A stretch of 64,000 bases of DNA, taken from positions 1 to 64,000 of the forward strand of contig NZ_NCXM01000009.1 of NCBI RefSeq assembly GCF_002104765.1, written 5' to 3'. Both the position numbers and the translations under genes were made by a program. Of the stretch, positions 61,898 through 64,000 are shown in pieces. The notes under the pieces were generated by a model. That model worked only from the letters and a program-made list of their open reading frames with translations. It was not told the origin of the DNA and ran no database searches. The first letter of the stretch is position 1. Every line of letters begins with the position of its first letter. The DNA comes from Mycolicibacterium vulneris (GTDB taxonomy: Bacteria > Actinomycetota > Actinomycetes > Mycobacteriales > Mycobacteriaceae).

Positions 61898-63421
61898 ATG
61901 ACGAATGACCCGAGGTATTCGCCACCGCCGCAGCAGCCGGGATATCCCCCCGCGCCGAATCAGCCTGCGCACGTCCCGAGCCATGCGGGGTCCTCCGGCT
62001 ATGCCCCGGGACGACAGCTGCCGTACAACCAGCAATATGACTGGCGCTATCGGTCGCAGCCCTCGTCGTCGCCGACGACGCAGTTCCGTCCGCCCTACGA
62101 GCCCTTCAGCAACACCGGGCAGGGTCGGATTCCCGGGGGCGCCGGCGCAGGCCCGATGCCGGGAGGCGCCGGCACGGGTCCCATGCCCGGCATGCTGCCC
62201 GGGATGCCCGTCCCGCCCGAACCCCAAAAGCGTTCTCGCACAGGCTTGTTGGTCGTCGGTGCATTAGCCATCGCCGTGGTGTCGGCCGGTATCGGCGGTG
62301 CCGCGGCGACGGCCGTCGAGCTCGGCACGCACGCGACCGGGAACGGCGGCGGGCGTGTCATCGGGGCGGCGCCCAGCGTCCCGGCCGCGAACATGCCGCC
62401 CGGCAGCGTCGAGGGGGTCGCCTCCAAGGTGGTGCCCAGCGTCGTGATGCTCGAGACCGACATAGGGCGCCAGTCCGAAGAGGGCTCCGGCATCATCCTG
62501 TCCACCGACGGGCTCATCCTGACGAACAACCACGTGATCGCCGCCGCGGCGGGACCGCCCAAGGGGCCCGGCGGCCCTCCGGGAGCTCCGCCGGCGGCTC
62601 CCGTGCCACCCGGCATCCCGGGTGGTCCCGGCGGCGCCGGTGCCGGTTCCCCGACGCCCAAGACGACGGTGACCTTCTCTGACGGTCGCACCGCACCGTT
62701 CACGGTGGTCGGCGCGGATCCCACCAGCGATATCGCCGTGATTCGCGTGCAGGGCATGTCCGGGCTCACCCCGATCTCGCTGGGCTCCTCGTCGGACCTT
62801 CGCGTCGGCCAGCCGGTCGTCGCGATCGGGTCGCCGTTGGGTCTGTCGGGCACGGTGACCACGGGCATCGTCAGCTCGCTGAACCGGCCGGTGTCCACCA
62901 CCGGTGAGTCGGGCAACCAGAACACCGTGCTGGACGCGATTCAGACCGACGCCGCGATCAACCCCGGTAACTCCGGTGGTGCGCTGGTCAACATGAACGG
63001 CCAGCTGGTGGGCGTCAACTCGGCCATCGCCACGCTGGGCGCGGACTCGCCGGACGCGCAGAGCGGTTCGATCGGCCTGGGCTTCGCGATTCCGGTCGAT
63101 CAGGCCAAGCGCATCGCCGATGAGCTGATCGCCACCGGCAAGGCGTCCCACGCCTCGCTCGGCGTGCAGGTGACCAACGACAAGGGCACCCCGGGCGCCA
63201 AGGTCGTCGACGTCGTCGCGGGCGGCGCGGCGGCCTCCGCCGGCGTCCCCAAGAACGTGGTCGTCACCAAGGTCGACGACCGGCCGATCAATAGCGCCGA
63301 CGCGCTGGTCGCGGCTGTGCGGTCCAAGGCGCCCGGTGACAAGATCTCGCTGACGTTCCAGGATCCCGCTGGTGGCGGCAGCCGAACGTTGCCGGTCACC
63401 CTCGGGAAGGCGGATCAGTAG
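61898..63421 (+). CDS. pepD: HtrA-like serine protease PepD
   Basis: A 507-residue membrane-anchored DegP/HtrA-type protease that handles misfolded envelope proteins. A Pro/Gly/Gln-rich cytoplasmic region with PMPGGAGTGPMPG repeats covers residues ~1-110, and one helix (LLVVGALAIAVVSAGIGGAA) follows near 115-137. The trypsin-like domain has catalytic His212 (TNNHV), Asp278 (SDIAVI) and Ser359 (GNSGGA). A single PDZ domain spans ~420-505. A Pro/Gly-rich loop of ~30 residues follows the catalytic His. It is longer than the 464-residue M. tuberculosis protein, mainly in the low-complexity parts. Confidence 0.96.
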   Translation: MTNDPRYSPPPQQPGYPPAPNQPAHVPSHAGSSGYAPGRQLPYNQQYDWRYRSQPSSSPTTQFRPPYEPFSNTGQGRIPGGAGAGPMPGGAGTGPMPGMLPGMPVPPEPQKRSRTGLLVVGALAIAVVSAGIGGAAATAVELGTHATGNGGGRVIGAAPSVPAANMPPGSVEGVASKVVPSVVMLETDIGRQSEEGSGIILSTDGLILTNNHVIAAAAGPPKGPGGPPGAPPAAPVPPGIPGGPGGAGAGSPTPKTTVTFSDGRTAPFTVVGADPTSDIAVIRVQGMSGLTPISLGSSSDLRVGQPVVAIGSPLGLSGTVTTGIVSSLNRPVSTTGESGNQNTVLDAIQTDAAINPGNSGGALVNMNGQLVGVNSAIATLGADSPDAQSGSIGLGFAIPVDQAKRIADELIATGKASHASLGVQVTNDKGTPGAKVVDVVAGGAAASAGVPKNVVVTKVDDRPINSADALVAAVRSKAPGDKISLTFQDPAGGGSRTLPVTLGKADQ

Positions 63422-63978
63422 TGAAAGTGGACGAACCCTCGGCGACGGGATTGTCTGAGCTCGGATATACGGTTGCTCCCATGGAAACGGGTGCGGAATT
63501 AGTAGTTGGCCGGGCTTTGGTTGTGGTGGTCGACGATCGCACCGCTCACGGGGACGAGGACCACAGCGGTCCGCTGGTGACCGAGCTGCTGACCGAGGCC
63601 GGCTTCGTTGTCGACGGTGTGGTCGCGGTCGCCGCTGACGAGATCGAGATCCGCAACGCGCTGAACACCGCGGTGATCGGCGGGGTGGACCTGGTCGTCT
63701 CGGTCGGCGGGACGGGCGTCACGCCGCGCGACGTCACCCCGGAGGCCACCCGCGAGATCCTGGATCGCGAAATCCTCGGTATCGCAGAGGCTATCCGCGG
63801 GTCGGGCCTGTCGGCGGGCATCATCGATGCCGGATTGTCACGTGGTCTCGCCGGGGTGTCCGGCAGCACGCTGGTGGTCAACCTGGCCGGCTCCCGCTAC
63901 GCCGTGCGCGACGGCATGGCGACGCTGAATCCGTTGGCGGCCCAGATCATCGGGCAATTGTCGAGCCTGGAGATCTGA
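63421..63978 (+). CDS. moaB2: Molybdenum cofactor biosynthesis protein MoaB2 (MogA/MoaB family)
   Basis: A 185-residue molybdopterin-adenylyltransferase-like protein. It has ALVVVVDDRTAHGDEDHSGPLVTELLTEAGF near residue 33, DLVVSVGGTGVTPRDVTPEATREILDREI near residue 92, and a C-terminal GSTLVVNLAGS. The motif GGTG and the following Asp belong to the MPT-binding site. The GTG start overlaps the pepD stop by 1 bp (TAGTG), so it belongs to the mprAB-pepD transcription unit; Met21 is an alternative start. Confidence 0.93.
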   Translation: MKVDEPSATGLSELGYTVAPMETGAELVVGRALVVVVDDRTAHGDEDHSGPLVTELLTEAGFVVDGVVAVAADEIEIRNALNTAVIGGVDLVVSVGGTGVTPRDVTPEATREILDREILGIAEAIRGSGLSAGIIDAGLSRGLAGVSGSTLVVNLAGSRYAVRDGMATLNPLAAQIIGQLSSLEI

Positions 63979-64000
63979 ACTCCGCGGCCGGGCGATCGCC

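Noticed and set aside
1..64000. CRISPR array, prophage or complete insertion sequence
   Set aside because: The only regular repeats are contiguous 55- and 57-bp tandem units without spacers, and no cas, integrase, phage structural or transposase gene was found on either strand.

Overview
The window is chromosomal DNA of a slow-growing, non-tuberculous Mycobacterium, most like the M. avium-complex and related lineages. It is GC-rich and uses many GTG and TTG starts. Gene content and order follow the M. tuberculosis Rv0923c-Rv0984 block closely, with clear insertions and absences. The Rv correspondences come from memory of that genome, not from a search. Only the first ~86 bases look foreign: they carry three imperfect direct repeats that could be the end of an IS21-type element beside a tRNA-Arg.

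Layout. 0-5.4 kb: tRNA-Arg(CCT); mntH with a cyclotransferase/poly-gamma-glutamate-hydrolase fusion and an F420-type oxidoreductase; a reductase/SDR pair behind a KstR-like operator. 5.5-10 kb: a phosphate uptake cluster of two tandem pstS lipoprotein genes, pstC and pstA, without a local pstB. 10-18 kb: the ku and ligD end-joining genes, here separated by a four-gene polyol/sugar operon (two mannitol-dehydrogenase-family enzymes, a HAD phosphatase, a PfkB kinase). 18-24 kb: a FAH/metallo-beta-lactamase fusion, a methyltransferase, a crotonase, a 57-bp tandem repeat, a KstR-linked F420 oxidoreductase and a STAS/ATPase regulator. 24-29 kb: flavin monooxygenase, AurF-like diiron oxygenase, cobF, a full-length Fpg/Nei glycosylase and an SDR. 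In the M. tuberculosis complex cobF is absent and the glycosylase is truncated. 29-41 kb: pgi, chorismate mutase, uvrD1, an M23 peptidase, sucCD, a thiolase-like enzyme and a third KstR-linked gene. 40.6-50.3 kb: membrane proteins (Rv0954 and PerM types), purN-purH, an AAA+/VWA pair, an aldo-keto reductase and a DUF1707 protein. 50.4-59 kb: a six-gene, translationally coupled acyl-CoA operon (AtuA-like, FadE, AccD, AccA, FadE, EchA) behind a TetR-type palindrome. 59-64 kb: rpmF, then mprA-mprB-pepD-moaB2 with two matching MprA-type direct repeats.

Themes. Lipid and sterol-linked catabolism appears three times, each behind a 14-bp KstR-type palindrome. Envelope stress (MprAB-PepD), phosphate starvation (Pst) and DNA repair (Ku, LigD, UvrD1, Fpg/Nei) make up the rest. 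A ~55-57 bp GC-rich repeat family occurs at two gene ends and, in degenerate form, inside the echA7-like coding sequence. The parts least explained by known biology are the AtuA/AccA2/AccD2 operon, the polyol operon between ku and ligD, the AurF/monooxygenase pair, and the repeat family. I found no CRISPR array, prophage or complete insertion sequence.
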